In this document: positions 32,700 through 41,984 of the stretch, in pieces
Layout: every line of letters begins with the position of its first letter
Position numbering within the stretch: position 1 is the first letter of the stretch
Assembly (NCBI GenBank): GCA_963575745.1
Contig: CAUYUJ010005614.1
Span: 289,363-353,362 of the forward strand
Reading direction: 5' to 3'
Source: Prorocentrum cordatum
Lineage: Eukaryota > Sar > Dinophyceae > Prorocentrales > Prorocentraceae
DNA: 64,000 bases
Notes under the pieces: model-generated
What the model was told of the DNA's origin: nothing
Database searches by the model: none
What the model saw: only the letters and a program-made list of their open reading frames with translations
Translations under genes and position numbers: made by a program

Positions 32700-34390
32700 G
32701 AAGTGGACGAGGACATCATAAGTTATCCCTGTTCTCGATCGGGAGGGCGCGCCGATGCGCGGCGCGGCGAGGAAGGCCCCCTTGCGCGATAAGTCCGACA
32801 GCGGCCCGCCAAGCCAGTGCTCGACCACCGCAGCAACCTGGTCGTCGCAAGGCCACCATTACTGCGGGTCGCCTGCCCGGGCACGCCAAACGCAAGTGAC
32901 AACGCAGTTCACGGAGTTCGCGAACATCACCCACGCGTCGTGCTGAGCGAGGCAGTGGCGAAGAAGGGCGTTCATACGCGCGGCAAAGGCAGCGAGCCGG
33001 ATCTGGGCGCGTTCCACCGGGGCAGAGCCTGCCAGGCCCCAGCGGGCACGTCGCGCCAGTCGTCGCCCTCCGCCTGAAGACGCCGGTTCCGCGCGCAGAG
33101 AATCGAGCTTCCTGGGCAGGGGAAAAACTGGAACGACGCGCTGCTGCAAGACGGCTGAAGCCCGGCCGGCGCGCCATGAGCGACCTCCATCGCGTCTTGG
33201 ACACGTCGGCCTCAGGGCCGATGTTGCCGACTGTCTGGGCGGCCAGTTGCGCGGGCGCTCGCTTGGGACCCAGGAATAAATGCGGTCTAGATATGCCGCG
33301 GCACCCGCCTTCGCACGCAACGCCCGAAGGCCCCGGCGCAACGCGCCCAGGCAAGTCAGCCGCCAGAAAAGTTGCGGAAAAAACCGGCGAGAGGGGCAAC
33401 CCTCGTCGAGGCCCAGGACTTGCTGAACCGCTTCGCTCGGCCCCCCGCTGCCCTAGAGGACGCGCTGCCCAGGGCGGTCGCACATCGCGCGGGCAAGGAG
33501 CTCCAAGTCAGGGCACCGCTGGCGCAAGGCTTGGAAGCTCTCCCGGCGCCAACTCCTGCTGAAGGCCGACTTCACGTCGATGGAAACAAACGCGGAGTCG
33601 GGCAACTCCTCCGCCGCGGCGGCCCCTGCCTTCTGCAAGGCGACGGCCCCAGCCGACACGCCCACGCAAAACTGCGCGGTTCTGACTGCCCGGCGAATTC
33701 ATCGCTCTGGACCGAGCGCGCTGCCTTTGTTGGCAGCCGTCGCGGCACAGCGCCACTGGCCACAACGCGCGCGCCATGGTTGGCCTTGGCCAGCCCCGAC
33801 AGCTTGGCAACGAACAAATCGCAGGCCGCCGCGGGCGCGCTCCCTGGCAGCCAGAGACAGCATGCGGGCTGCGGCCAGACAGCTGTCGGCGCTCCAGCCC
33901 ATCGAGATCCAGCGATCGCAACGGCCTCCCATGGGAACGGGTCCGCTTCCACGCGGCAAGAGAGACCAGGACGCCATGATCGTCTGCTCCATGTCCGCTG
34001 CGAAGAGCCTGGCCGAGGTCACGAATTCCGCAGGGCCCCGGCCCCACGCCTCGTCCTGGCCGTCCCAGGCGAGTTCCGGGTGGTAGCCCCTTTTGTTCGT
34101 GGAAGGCAAAGTGCGTAGTGGCCACATCGCGCGCCAAAGCCGCCCCCCATTCTACTTGGCATGCTTTGCCCAGCTCCCCGTCACGCAAAAGCTGGCGAAC
34201 ACGACGAACCTTGCGAGTGAGTTGGATAGCGCTGCTGCGGGTCTTCCGGCGCACAGCGGTTAAGCGGCAGAGGATGTCTCCTTCCCCGCCCAGAATCCCA
34301 GAACAAGGTGAACAGTTCGCTCACGCGCTCCGCGACCGGTTTGCTCTCCATCAGTGTCCGAATATAGCTAGGCAAAGACAAACGATCAGT
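32700..34390 (-). pseudogene. Decayed LINE reverse transcriptase B
   Basis: Blocks on the minus strand, shifted between frames. 34254-34100: LTRKVRRVRQLLRDGELGKA, the pre-RT helix of a dinoflagellate RT group. 33665-33453: FVSIDVKSAFSRSWRRESF, motif A with the catalytic Asp, followed by QALRQRCPDLELLARA. 33341-32859: AAYLDRIYSW, motif C where the expected DD is DR, then, further on, ALLRHCLAQHDAWVMFANS, the post-RT helix. The lineage differs from LINE A by motif wording. Not functional: the catalytic pair is lost and frames are broken. Confidence 0.7.
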
Positions 34391-35128
34391 AAGCAGGAAC
34401 AGACGTTAACTGGCGAGTCGCTGATAATCATCCTGGACCTGCAGCGCCCAGGAAGCGACAGTTTCCTTGGGCCCCCCCCCAACCGCGAACTGGAGCCTCA
34501 ACATCATGACCTGGCTGAGGAGAGCCCCATCGAGCCACCCACGCGCCGATGGCGACCACATCCATTCCATGCGGTGGAGCTCTGAGCCTGGGAGGTCTGG
34601 ACTGGAAGACGGACCAGGTCCTGAACTGCATCCCCAGTCGCCTCTTCAGTGCTGCCCTCCTGCTGCTCTGGCTGGTAGGCCATTGGCACGTCGGCGCCTC
34701 GCGGCGATGCTTGCTGTGAACTGCATGCCTGGCCTGCCGGCTGGACCTCCAAACGCCAACGCGAGGTCAGCCCAGCCAGCGACCGCATGGGGGGGTCCGA
34801 GCACCTCGCCTCCAGTCAGGGTGTATACTTGGGGTGAGCCAGATTCGCGCTCTTGGAAATCTGGACGTCCCATTGGCGGAATTTCTCTTGGCACACCTGG
34901 CACTTCCCCCGCAACCGCCCCCAGGCATCTTGAACTGAACAGCACCATCCCGAATCCTGTGGCCATACCCAGCGGCGCCAGCTTCTCTGCCGCGGCTCCG
35001 GGCCTGCGTCGACATCCATTCCCTGCGGCGGGCCGCCCTCGCCAGGGCAGCCCAGCGTGGAGCCCCAGTCCCGAAAGCACCAGCCCGCTGCCCATGCGGC
35101 CAGGGCAGCGGACGAGGCAGCCACGGCT
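34391..35128. other. Spacer 3' of the intact LINE
   Basis: The minus frame near 34890-34815 reads KCQVCQEKFRQWDVQI, a CxxC zinc-like scrap that may be the tail of another LINE. Otherwise no recognised feature. Confidence 0.35.
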
Positions 35129-35441
35129 TGGGCCTTCTCCTCTTCCTCCTCCTCCTCCTCCTCCACCTCCACCTCCACCTCCTCCCACCTCCACCTCCAC
35201 CTCCACCTCCACCTCCACCTCCACCTCCACCTCCACCTCCTCCTCCTCCTCCACCTCCACCTCCACCTCCACCTCCACCTCCCCCTCCCCCTCCCCCTCC
35301 CCCTCCCCTCCCTCCCCCTCCCCCTCCCCTCCCCCTCCCCTCCCCCTCCCCCTCCACCTCCACCTCCACCTCCACCTCCACCTCCACCTCCACCTCCACC
35401 TCCACCTCCACCTCCACCTCCACCTCCACCTCCACCTCCAC
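35129..35441. repeat. TCC then ACCTCC/CCCTCC hexanucleotide array
   Basis: TCC units at 35133-35160 pass into ACCTCC repeats (35160-35279), a CCCTCC stretch (35280-35354) and ACCTCC again to 35441. It starts immediately after the short 3' untranslated region of the intact LINE, so it is either the 3' tail of the element or the microsatellite it inserted into. Poly-Pro/His/Ser and poly-Gly/Glu/Trp frames are artefacts. Confidence 0.9.
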
Positions 35442-35501
35442 CATGTTGCATGTTGCATGCATTCAAGGGGAATCCGAGCACTCCTCGGGCCCGCTCGGAC
35501 C

Positions 35502-38500
35502 TCATTGTGAGATCCTGTGCCCTGGCACCCCCATCGCCCGCGCACAGTCCTCTTGTGACTTCGCAGCGAGGGTGCTCGGCCATTGCGATAACCCTTGCGG
35601 CAGTAGCCCTCGCAAGAGTCTCGACCTCGCCTTCTTCCCCGTGCTTGTGGGGGGGAGGCAAGGTTCCTTCAGCTTAAAGGCGCGAGTCGCCGACACCCCC
35701 CCACACCTGCTGCAAAATGCGACTCCACGGAGAACATGGAGGTGTGGGAGGTGTGTCGCGTGAAACCACTGGGCGTGATTCGGGGTACACGGGGGCCCGA
35801 GCCAGGACTCCTTGGTCCCTCGAATCTGGTACCTGAAACAGATGTTGCACCTGAGGCCCTCGGGAACATCCTCGAGAACATGCTGGGCGTGGCCCCACCT
35901 CTTTGGGGCCTTGACCCGCCCTCGCTTCTTTGGAGCGGGCGGCGGGGCAGGGAAAACTTCCCAGAAAAACTCCTGGACAGCGGCGATCCGATTCTGGATG
36001 AGTTCTACCTCGCGATCAGCCTCTAAGACGGGGCGGGTCACCCAATCAGGAAGTTGGACTCGCACTGCTGCATCTGTTGCAATCTGATCTGCTAACTGAT
36101 TCACCAGATATGCCCAGGGCTGGATGTTATAAACCCAGAAATCACTCTCCGTGGGGTGTGATTTGGTCTTGTGGAACTCCAGGGTCCCGTCGAAGCTCTG
36201 GCGGGCCTCCCAGAACTCCTCCCATAGGTCAACTGAACATTTGTGCCGCCAAAGGGGCCCTCGAAGGACTCCTCGATATACGTAGGCTGAGTCTGTCACG
36301 ACGGTAATCTCCCCTGCTAAGTTCTGAATAGCCTTGACCACCGCGTAGAGCTCTCCGCGGTTGACTGTCTGTCTTCCTGGCAGGCCTCCTCTTAAAGTTC
36401 CTATGGTCTCAAGGTCGGAATCTTTAACTGCTACCCCCCAGCCAACTCTCCTCAGCCTCGGATCATTCGGAAACCTTCCTCCTCCAGCATCGGTACCAAC
36501 CAAAAACTTGCCCTTGATCGGGCCCCCTTGGATCATGAAGGTCCCCGTGGCTCCGAGGGTGGCTCTGGGAGGGTGTTGGTCCAGGCGTCCTGTCGTAAAA
36601 TCAGCTGGCTGCAGTCCTCGTCCCCATTTCACTGGATAGGATGGAAACTCATCAATAGCCTTCTGGACGAGGTACTGGGAGTCGAGGACTGCTTCATCAG
36701 TACTGCGCGCGTGCGCTGGGCATGTCCAAAGGCGGTGAAGGTCATCCCCCACTGGTGCTCCACACCTGGCACAGCATGCTGACTGGCTTGGTTTACATTC
36801 GTGAACTCGGGCGCTGGTCCAGATCGAGGCCTTTCCGAGGGCTTGAAGGGCTTTGGCTCGAACGGGTTGGTGATCATTCCGAAGCTTCCGATAGGTCTTC
36901 TGAAACTGGAAGGTGTCGATCCCGAACTCAGCTCCCCCTCCTAGATGGAACTGCGAGGCCCTTTCCCAGAGAACCCGAGATACATATTCACTGAAGTCGT
37001 CCAGGAAGGCCGTCTGGGCTCTGAGGTCTCCAGGGACGAGTTTATACCGTTGGTTGTCGGGAAGGATCCATCCCCAGGGCCCCACCATGTACACTCCTAG
37101 GTCATGAAGGGTGGCAATGAGCGCCGAGAAGAGGGAGGTAACCTTACTCCATCGGGTCTTACTTGCCAGACGTGCCACTGTGGGGCACCACCTTTTGCCA
37201 ATTGCCTTGTGCAACTCTGGATTCTGGTTGACCATGTCGAACCAGGTCTTGACAACTTGCATGGGGAGGTAATGCGCAGGATCCTCCTGCTGCTGTCCCC
37301 GTGCTGACAAAGCAAAGCCTGTCGTCGTGCATCCATACTTGGGAACATATCCGAGTCCTCGGACTAGTCGTCCCCGAACTAGCTTGAGTACAGTCGGCGC
37401 AATACCTTGCCCCTGTTGGCCCCAGAAGAGCTGTGGGCGGGCCCCCGTGTTGACCAGCCTCCGACTCTTCTTGGTAGTCCTGGTGAGGTTGGTGATCCCT
37501 TTGAGCCTCTGGAGCCCCTTCTTGAAACGCTCCTTCCGAATCTTCAGGCGCCTCCGTAACCCCAGGGTGGTGTCCAGGCCGAGGTCCCTCCCCTGGATAC
37601 TGGTCTTGACGGCCCACCCCAACTCCTTCGTACGCTCGCTTATCTTGGCGCTCAGCCCAGGCACCGACGCGAGAACACAGGATTTAGGTGATAGCCTGCA
37701 ACCGTGGGTCTCGAGCTTCTTACCCAGGAAAGCCATCGCCTCTGGAACCACCTCCAAGATCTCCTTAGACGAGCCCCAAACTCGCAACCTCAGGTCGTCA
37801 ACCCAGGTACGAAAACGAACTCGAGGAAACTGATAGTGTAGGTCTTCCAAAATATTATACAGGAAGGCTCGGGCGAGGGATGTTGACTGTGTGCAGCCTT
37901 GCAGGACGCTGTCTGTTGGGCACGTAGGTGACGAGCATCCTAGCGAGGCGGAGGACAGAAATCTAGCCGCCTGATGAACAATCATGGCGTGCATGAGCGG
38001 GATGGTGGGGTACTCAAGACTGATGGCCACCCCACAGACATACTCCGTACAAATAGTGTCGAAAAACTTTTCGATGTCAGTCAGTGCCTCTGCGAGCGGT
38101 ATCTGCAAACTGGTGACCAGCTCCGCTGTCACTTCACTCAAAAGGGCTGCTCGCAGGCACGAGGACCCTCGGACGGCCTCATCCCAAAAGCCTGCTCTTT
38201 TGGAGTCCCACGCGGTGAGGCCTGGACGATATAACTTGACTAGGATACGGTAGAAGCTGTTGGCATGGGTAATGGGCCGATCGGCTTCGATACTCTTAGG
38301 GAGGAGTCGAACCATATTGAGCAGCACCTGCGCGGGATACTTAAAGGTGGTCCGAACCTGATTGATCAGGTTGGTGAAGGCAATCTTGCCCTCGGGCGGC
38401 AGGGCGTCGAGCTCGCGCGGGTGCCACAGGTCAGCACCTCCTGCTGAGCTAGGACTGTACCTCCGTACAACTTCAAACACTTCGGCTTCTGTCCAATCTG

Positions 38501-40244
38501 GCTCCTGGGCGGCACATTGTTGGGCTACTCTTCGGAGCTCTTGAAGCCAGGGAGGATCCTCTGGGCACTGGCGGGGTCCCTTAGGGCTCCAGTATTTCTC
38601 CCAGTAGGTGAGCTTGTGCTGCATGATAAGGATGGGGTCATCAGTGAGGGCCCCATTGAGAGATACCACGTCTTGTTCTTCAGGAGGGAGAGGGGTTCCC
38701 TTGGTTATGGCATGAGATATCTTACCTCCCTTTTTAAGGTCCTCCTCGATCCACTCCTGGAAAGCCTTCCGAGACGCCTGATGTTCTTTCTTCTGAAAAT
38801 GTTGGGATATCTGTTCAAGATACTCCCCAAGGGTCTGCCCTGCCCCGATCTGGAAATTGGCCCCGAAAACCTCAAGATCCGAGAACTGGCCTGTGAAATA
38901 CTCGAGAATGACATGTTTAATCTCGGGGTCGACATACTCTGGCCAACTAAGATCTGGAATAATTCTGTTCAAAAGCGCCTGCAATGCAAAAACTTGCGCA
39001 TGGGGCCCAGGGCGTCGCAGGAAATGATCACGATCCTGCACCCGCGCGACGATCACCTGCCACCGGTTTGCGTCGCTGGTGACCAGCCCCGTCTGGGGCG
39101 CTGGCGGTAGCAAGGGGCGCCTGCGAAGCTGTGCACACTGCCCGCGCTGCGGGACGGACTGGGATCCCACCTTGTTGTGGGTTTCCTGCAGCTCCAAGGC
39201 ACGGCTCAAGATTGCATAATCTCGGGTACTCTGCTTGCTGACATGCTGGGCACAAACGGGGTAGGTGGGTGTGAGGTTCATGCTCTCCTCCTCCTCCTCC
39301 GCCCTCTCGTAATAGTATTCCCACGAGTGCTTGACTCCAGAGTACTCTTTGGGGAGAGGGGGTGCTCGACTGCATGCCAAGATCTCCTTCTGCGCGACTG
39401 CGCGTGCCAGAACACCTGCCACGCCTAAGTGCGGTCTCCACGGGCCCTCCAGGACTGCCGTGAGGGAAGTGTCGAGAGCGAGACGCTGGTCGACCACAAA
39501 GTAGTCTAGCATCCGATGCCCATTCGAGCACGTCCACGTCGTATTTTCTGGGGTAACCACGACCCCACGTACCCAGGAAAGCCACTTCATGGGTTTCTCC
39601 AAATCCTCAGGAACAATATTCCAATCCCCCGCGATGAGGTAGGGGAGCTTCTGCGTGCGGATGCGGGTGGTGAATTCCATGACGATATCACGATTTGCTT
39701 GGTTCATCCCAACCCCTGAAATCAGATAAACGGCAACCACCAAGAAATTCACCCCATCGAGCTTGATGATACAACTGGTCCATCGGGTCCCCATGGCAAG
39801 AGGCTTGATGTGGCCCTTGGCTCCCATGACCCGAGCGTGGGAAGAGAGGTGAGATCGAACCCCGAGAAGGATCCCACCTTGGCTTCCCTGAGCGGTAGGT
39901 GTGGCGGGGCAGACATATGTCTTCCAGCCACTCTTCTGAAACTTTTTCCGAACATCCCCATGTCGGTCTAGTGTGAGGTGTGTCTCTGTCAAAACACACA
40001 CGTCTGCTGTGAAACGAGAGTCCAAAATATACTTCTTAGCGGTGTTATTCCATGTAGTGATATTGGCGGCGTAGATTGCTAATGACCCTCCCTTCCCACT
40101 TGCATTTCCCTTAGCCTGAGAGAAGGACGGGTAGCCAAAATTGGCCGCGTAATCTATGTACGGGTAGTTGGCGATGGCTGCCTCACTATTGCTCACGAAA
40201 AGCATGACCGTCGCGAGCAGGAGGAACTTCGGCTTCATCACCAT
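35502..40244 (-). CDS. LINE ORF2: APE endonuclease - reverse transcriptase - RNase H polyprotein
   Basis: 1580 aa, intact. Residues about 55-275 form an APE-type endonuclease: AANITTWNN, VCVLTETHL, VVAVYL, LIAGDWNIVP, RMLDYFVVDQ and WRPHLGVAG. The RT spans about 590-870: motif A ALTDIEKFFDTI (Asp723), motif B SVLQGCTQSTSLARAF, motif C RTWVDDLRL (Asp816-Asp817). CCARCG...DDLHRLWTC (1157-1175) is a zinc motif. RNase H spans about 1244-1395: VGTDAGGG (Asp1252), NRGELYAVVKA (Glu1298), VVTDSAYV (Asp1318), NQLADQIATDAA. A C-terminal CNIC...CSRC zinc motif ends it. Start: the ATG at 40242-40244 overlaps the ORF1 end by 59 nt and is in the +1 frame; the same frame is open for 354 codons further upstream, so frameshift expression is possible. 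The N-terminus MKPKFLLLATVMLFVSNSEA looks like a signal peptide, which is odd for a nuclear enzyme. Confidence 0.92.
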   Translation of the reverse strand: MVMKPKFLLLATVMLFVSNSEAAIANYPYIDYAANFGYPSFSQAKGNASGKGGSLAIYAANITTWNNTAKKYILDSRFTADVCVLTETHLTLDRHGDVRKKFQKSGWKTYVCPATPTAQGSQGGILLGVRSHLSSHARVMGAKGHIKPLAMGTRWTSCIIKLDGVNFLVVAVYLISGVGMNQANRDIVMEFTTRIRTQKLPYLIAGDWNIVPEDLEKPMKWLSWVRGVVVTPENTTWTCSNGHRMLDYFVVDQRLALDTSLTAVLEGPWRPHLGVAGVLARAVAQKEILACSRAPPLPKEYSGVKHSWEYYYERAEEEEESMNLTPTYPVCAQHVSKQSTRDYAILSRALELQETHNKVGSQSVPQRGQCAQLRRRPLLPPAPQTGLVTSDANRWQVIVARVQDRDHFLRRPGPHAQVFALQALLNRIIPDLSWPEYVDPEIKHVILEYFTGQFSDLEVFGANFQIGAGQTLGEYLEQISQHFQKKEHQASRKAFQEWIEEDLKKGGKISHAITKGTPLPPEEQDVVSLNGALTDDPILIMQHKLTYWEKYWSPKGPRQCPEDPPWLQELRRVAQQCAAQEPDWTEAEVFEVVRRYSPSSAGGADLWHPRELDALPPEGKIAFTNLINQVRTTFKYPAQVLLNMVRLLPKSIEADRPITHANSFYRILVKLYRPGLTAWDSKRAGFWDEAVRGSSCLRAALLSEVTAELVTSLQIPLAEALTDIEKFFDTICTEYVCGVAISLEYPTIPLMHAMIVHQAARFLSSASLGCSSPTCPTDSVLQGCTQSTSLARAFLYNILEDLHYQFPRVRFRTWVDDLRLRVWGSSKEILEVVPEAMAFLGKKLETHGCRLSPKSCVLASVPGLSAKISERTKELGWAVKTSIQGRDLGLDTTLGLRRRLKIRKERFKKGLQRLKGITNLTRTTKKSRRLVNTGARPQLFWGQQGQGIAPTVLKLVRGRLVRGLGYVPKYGCTTTGFALSARGQQQEDPAHYLPMQVVKTWFDMVNQNPELHKAIGKRWCPTVARLASKTRWSKVTSLFSALIATLHDLGVYMVGPWGWILPDNQRYKLVPGDLRAQTAFLDDFSEYVSRVLWERASQFHLGGGAEFGIDTFQFQKTYRKLRNDHQPVRAKALQALGKASIWTSARVHECKPSQSACCARCGAPVGDDLHRLWTCPAHARSTDEAVLDSQYLVQKAIDEFPSYPVKWGRGLQPADFTTGRLDQHPPRATLGATGTFMIQGGPIKGKFLVGTDAGGGRFPNDPRLRRVGWGVAVKDSDLETIGTLRGGLPGRQTVNRGELYAVVKAIQNLAGEITVVTDSAYVYRGVLRGPLWRHKCSVDLWEEFWEARQSFDGTLEFHKTKSHPTESDFWVYNIQPWAYLVNQLADQIATDAAVRVQLPDWVTRPVLEADREVELIQNRIAAVQEFFWEVFPAPPPAPKKRGRVKAPKRWGHAQHVLEDVPEGLRCNICFRYQIRGTKESWLGPPCTPNHAQWFHATHLPHLHVLRGVAFCSRCGGVSATRAFKLKEPCLPPTSTGKKARSRLLRGLLPQGLSQWPSTLAAKSQEDCARAMGVPGHRISQ

Positions 40245-41262
40245 CGATCTGCATGGTGTTCTCGCGCCGCGGGCTGGTGCTGCGCCGCTCTGGTGGCTGC
40301 GATGCGGCAGCGCGCCTGCCGCGCCCTTGGGCTCGCCCGCCGCTGGGGCCCCCGCTGGCGCCCGCACCCATGGCTGCCTGGCGGGCGGCCCTCGCCACTG
40401 CGCCTGGGGCGGGCGCCACGCCTGCCGCCGCTGGCCCTGGGGGCGCCAAGCCGCCTGGGGCTGGGGCGCCTGGGGCCTCGGCGGCAGCGGCTGGCGCGGG
40501 GGCTCCCCCTGCGGCCCCGCCTGGCAGCTGGATGCCGAGGTGCCCCGCGATGGCTGGGTTGGCGGCGAGGAACTGGGCGAAGATGTGCTGCTCGGCTTCG
40601 CCCATGGCCGCTGCGCTGGCGACTGGGGGCGTGGGGACTGGTTCCCCTGCCCCTCCCTCTGGGCGGACCATGGCCGCCCATTCTCTGGACTTGGTGGCGG
40701 CCGTCTCCTTGGCTGCTGCTTCTTGAGCCACGGCGACTGCGAGGGACTCTTCTGCTTGCTCCAACTCCTCCCGTAGCTGATCAACTCGTTTCTGACATTC
40801 ATCCTTGTATGCTGTGGCCCTCTGCATTGACCGCTTGGCGAGGCTGACTTGCTGCGACAACTGGGTCCCGCGAGTGGTCCCCGTCTCCTCCTCCTCCTCC
40901 TCGGCCCCGTCAGTGGCGGCAATGTACTGCTTCTTGAAAACCTCCAATTGCGGTCCCCCGAGGAGCCCCTGAAGTCCCTGGACGATACGCATGAGCTGCG
41001 GGTCATCCTCGGTGGGCTCCTCACTCTTTGGCATATTGGAGAGTAACATGGCCCCGCACTTACACAGCGGGTCCTTGTACGCACGACTGATCCACTTCCA
41101 TTTACCACACGTGTCGCACACAACATACTGCTTTTTCTGCTCCTGCTTCTTCCATTCTCCGTTCTTATCCTTGGACCAGTTCCTCCAGTCCGAGGTCCAA
41201 CCTCCGCGTCGGCCATCTCGCTGCTGCTGTCTGCTGCCACGCTGCGAGCTCCAGTTCGCCAT
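40186..41262 (-). CDS. LINE ORF1: zinc-ribbon, coiled-coil RNA-binding candidate
   Basis: 358 aa from the first ATG after the SL (41260-41262, MANWSSQRG). The N-terminus is basic and Gln/Arg-rich. Residues 48-71 read VCDTCGKWKWIS...CKCGAMLL, a zinc ribbon (Cys49, 52, 67, 69). Residues about 137-195 (KDECQKRVDQLREELEQAEE) form a predicted coiled coil, likely for oligomerisation. The C-terminal third is Ala/Pro/Gly-rich with basic RAQGRGRRAAASQPPERR near 310-327. LINE ORF1 proteins bind element RNA and escort it back to the nucleus; that role is inferred from position and domain layout. A longer frame upstream to 41556 runs through microsatellite and the N gap and is not taken as coding. Confidence 0.8.
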   Translation of the reverse strand: MANWSSQRGSRQQQRDGRRGGWTSDWRNWSKDKNGEWKKQEQKKQYVVCDTCGKWKWISRAYKDPLCKCGAMLLSNMPKSEEPTEDDPQLMRIVQGLQGLLGGPQLEVFKKQYIAATDGAEEEEEETGTTRGTQLSQQVSLAKRSMQRATAYKDECQKRVDQLREELEQAEESLAVAVAQEAAAKETAATKSREWAAMVRPEGGAGEPVPTPPVASAAAMGEAEQHIFAQFLAANPAIAGHLGIQLPGGAAGGAPAPAAAAEAPGAPAPGGLAPPGPAAAGVAPAPGAVARAARQAAMGAGASGGPSGGRAQGRGRRAAASQPPERRSTSPRRENTMQIDGDEAEVPPARDGHAFREQ

Positions 41263-41352
41263 GGGCGGCAGCGCGGCTCTGGGTCCGTGGCCGAAATGGC
41301 CGTCACTGCTGGCCGCGCTTGAGCGAGGTTGGGAAGTCCAGGAGCAGGCCCC

Positions 41353-41374
41353 TTGAGCCAAAATGGCTACGGCT
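41353..41374 (-). other. Complete dinoflagellate spliced-leader sequence at LINE 5' end
   Basis: The minus strand carries a full 22-nt match to the conserved dinoflagellate SL (first, variable position is G; then CCGTAGCCATTTTGGC and TCAAG). GGGCCTG of the LINE leader follows directly, and purine-rich (GGA)n microsatellite lies directly upstream. This is what reverse transcription of a trans-spliced mRNA would leave. It is not an SL-RNA gene: no splice donor GT follows. Confidence 0.92.
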
Positions 41375-41534
41375 TCTCCTCCTCCTCCTCCTCCTCCTCC
41401 NNNNNNNNNNNNNNNNNNNNNNNNNNNNNNNNNNNNNNNNNNNNNNNNNNNNNNNNNNNNNNNNNNNNNNNNNNNNNNNNNNNNNNNNNNNNNNNNNNNN
41501 TCCTCCTCCTCCTCCTCCTCCTCCTCCTCCTCCT
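41375..41534. repeat. TCC microsatellite containing a 100-N assembly gap
   Basis: TCC units on both sides of the gap at 41401-41500. A gap of exactly 100 usually means unknown size, so the true array may be much longer. Confidence 0.95.
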
Positions 41535-41639
41535 GGCTAACTCCTCCCTGTCGCACCGCGAGGCTGGTCGCAAGGGTGGGCCAGGCGTGTCGCTTGTGGA
41601 AGTCCTACCATGTACGACCCTGAAGCTTCAAAATGGACA

Positions 41640-41958
41640 ACCATTTTCACAGATGGAGGGCGGGCCGCTTCCAAAATGTGGTTTTCGTACTAGCGCCGCG
41701 AATAATCGTTTACAAATTTGCACGAACTTCACAGATTGAAGGCGGGTCGTTTTCAAAATGTGTCTCTCGCCTTACCGCCGCGCACATTCGTTTTACAGAA
41801 TTAAACGAATTTCACGGATGAGGATCGGTTCCTTTTCAAACTGGGGCTCGCGCCTTCGCGCGAGAGTTGTACGGATGGAGGGCGGTTCCTTTTAGTGACT
41901 CTCGCGTGAGCGCCGCGCACGTTCGTCTCAAAAATCGCAAGAGTTTCACGGACTGTGA
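41640..41958. repeat. About 82-bp tandem repeat, four degenerate copies
   Basis: Each copy begins TTCACAGATGGAGGGCGG or a variant (near 41648, 41730, 41810 and, shorter, 41870) and carries GCCGCGCACATTCGTTTTA-like sequence before the next start. It lies upstream (minus sense) of the intact LINE beyond the gap. No coding signal. Confidence 0.65.
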
Positions 41959-41984
41959 TGGTTAACGTACCAGGAATGGAACGA

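Larger units (their letters stand above)
35442..41374 (-). mobile_element. Intact, spliced-leader-headed LINE (non-LTR retrotransposon)
   Basis: About 5.93 kb read on the minus strand: complete SL (41374-41353), an untranslated leader of about 90 nt, ORF1 (41262-40186), ORF2 (40244-35502), and about 60 nt of 3' sequence to the ACCTCC array. Both ORFs are uninterrupted and all main catalytic motifs are present, unlike every other retroelement in the window. Domain order is endonuclease, RT, zinc motif, RNase H, zinc motif, as in RNase H-bearing LINE clades (I, Tad and relatives). TCC-type microsatellite in the same orientation lies on both sides, so no target duplication can be read. Copy number and activity cannot be judged from one window. 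Confidence 0.85.

Noticed and set aside
34467-35763. Proline-rich and glycine-rich ORFs on both strands
   Set aside because: Translations of the TCC/ACCTCC array.
40245-41306. First 354 residues of the 1934-residue open frame as part of ORF2
   Set aside because: They overlap ORF1 in another frame, are Arg/Pro/Ser-rich and lack motifs; ORF1 has the zinc ribbon and coiled coil. Kept only as a question about dual coding.
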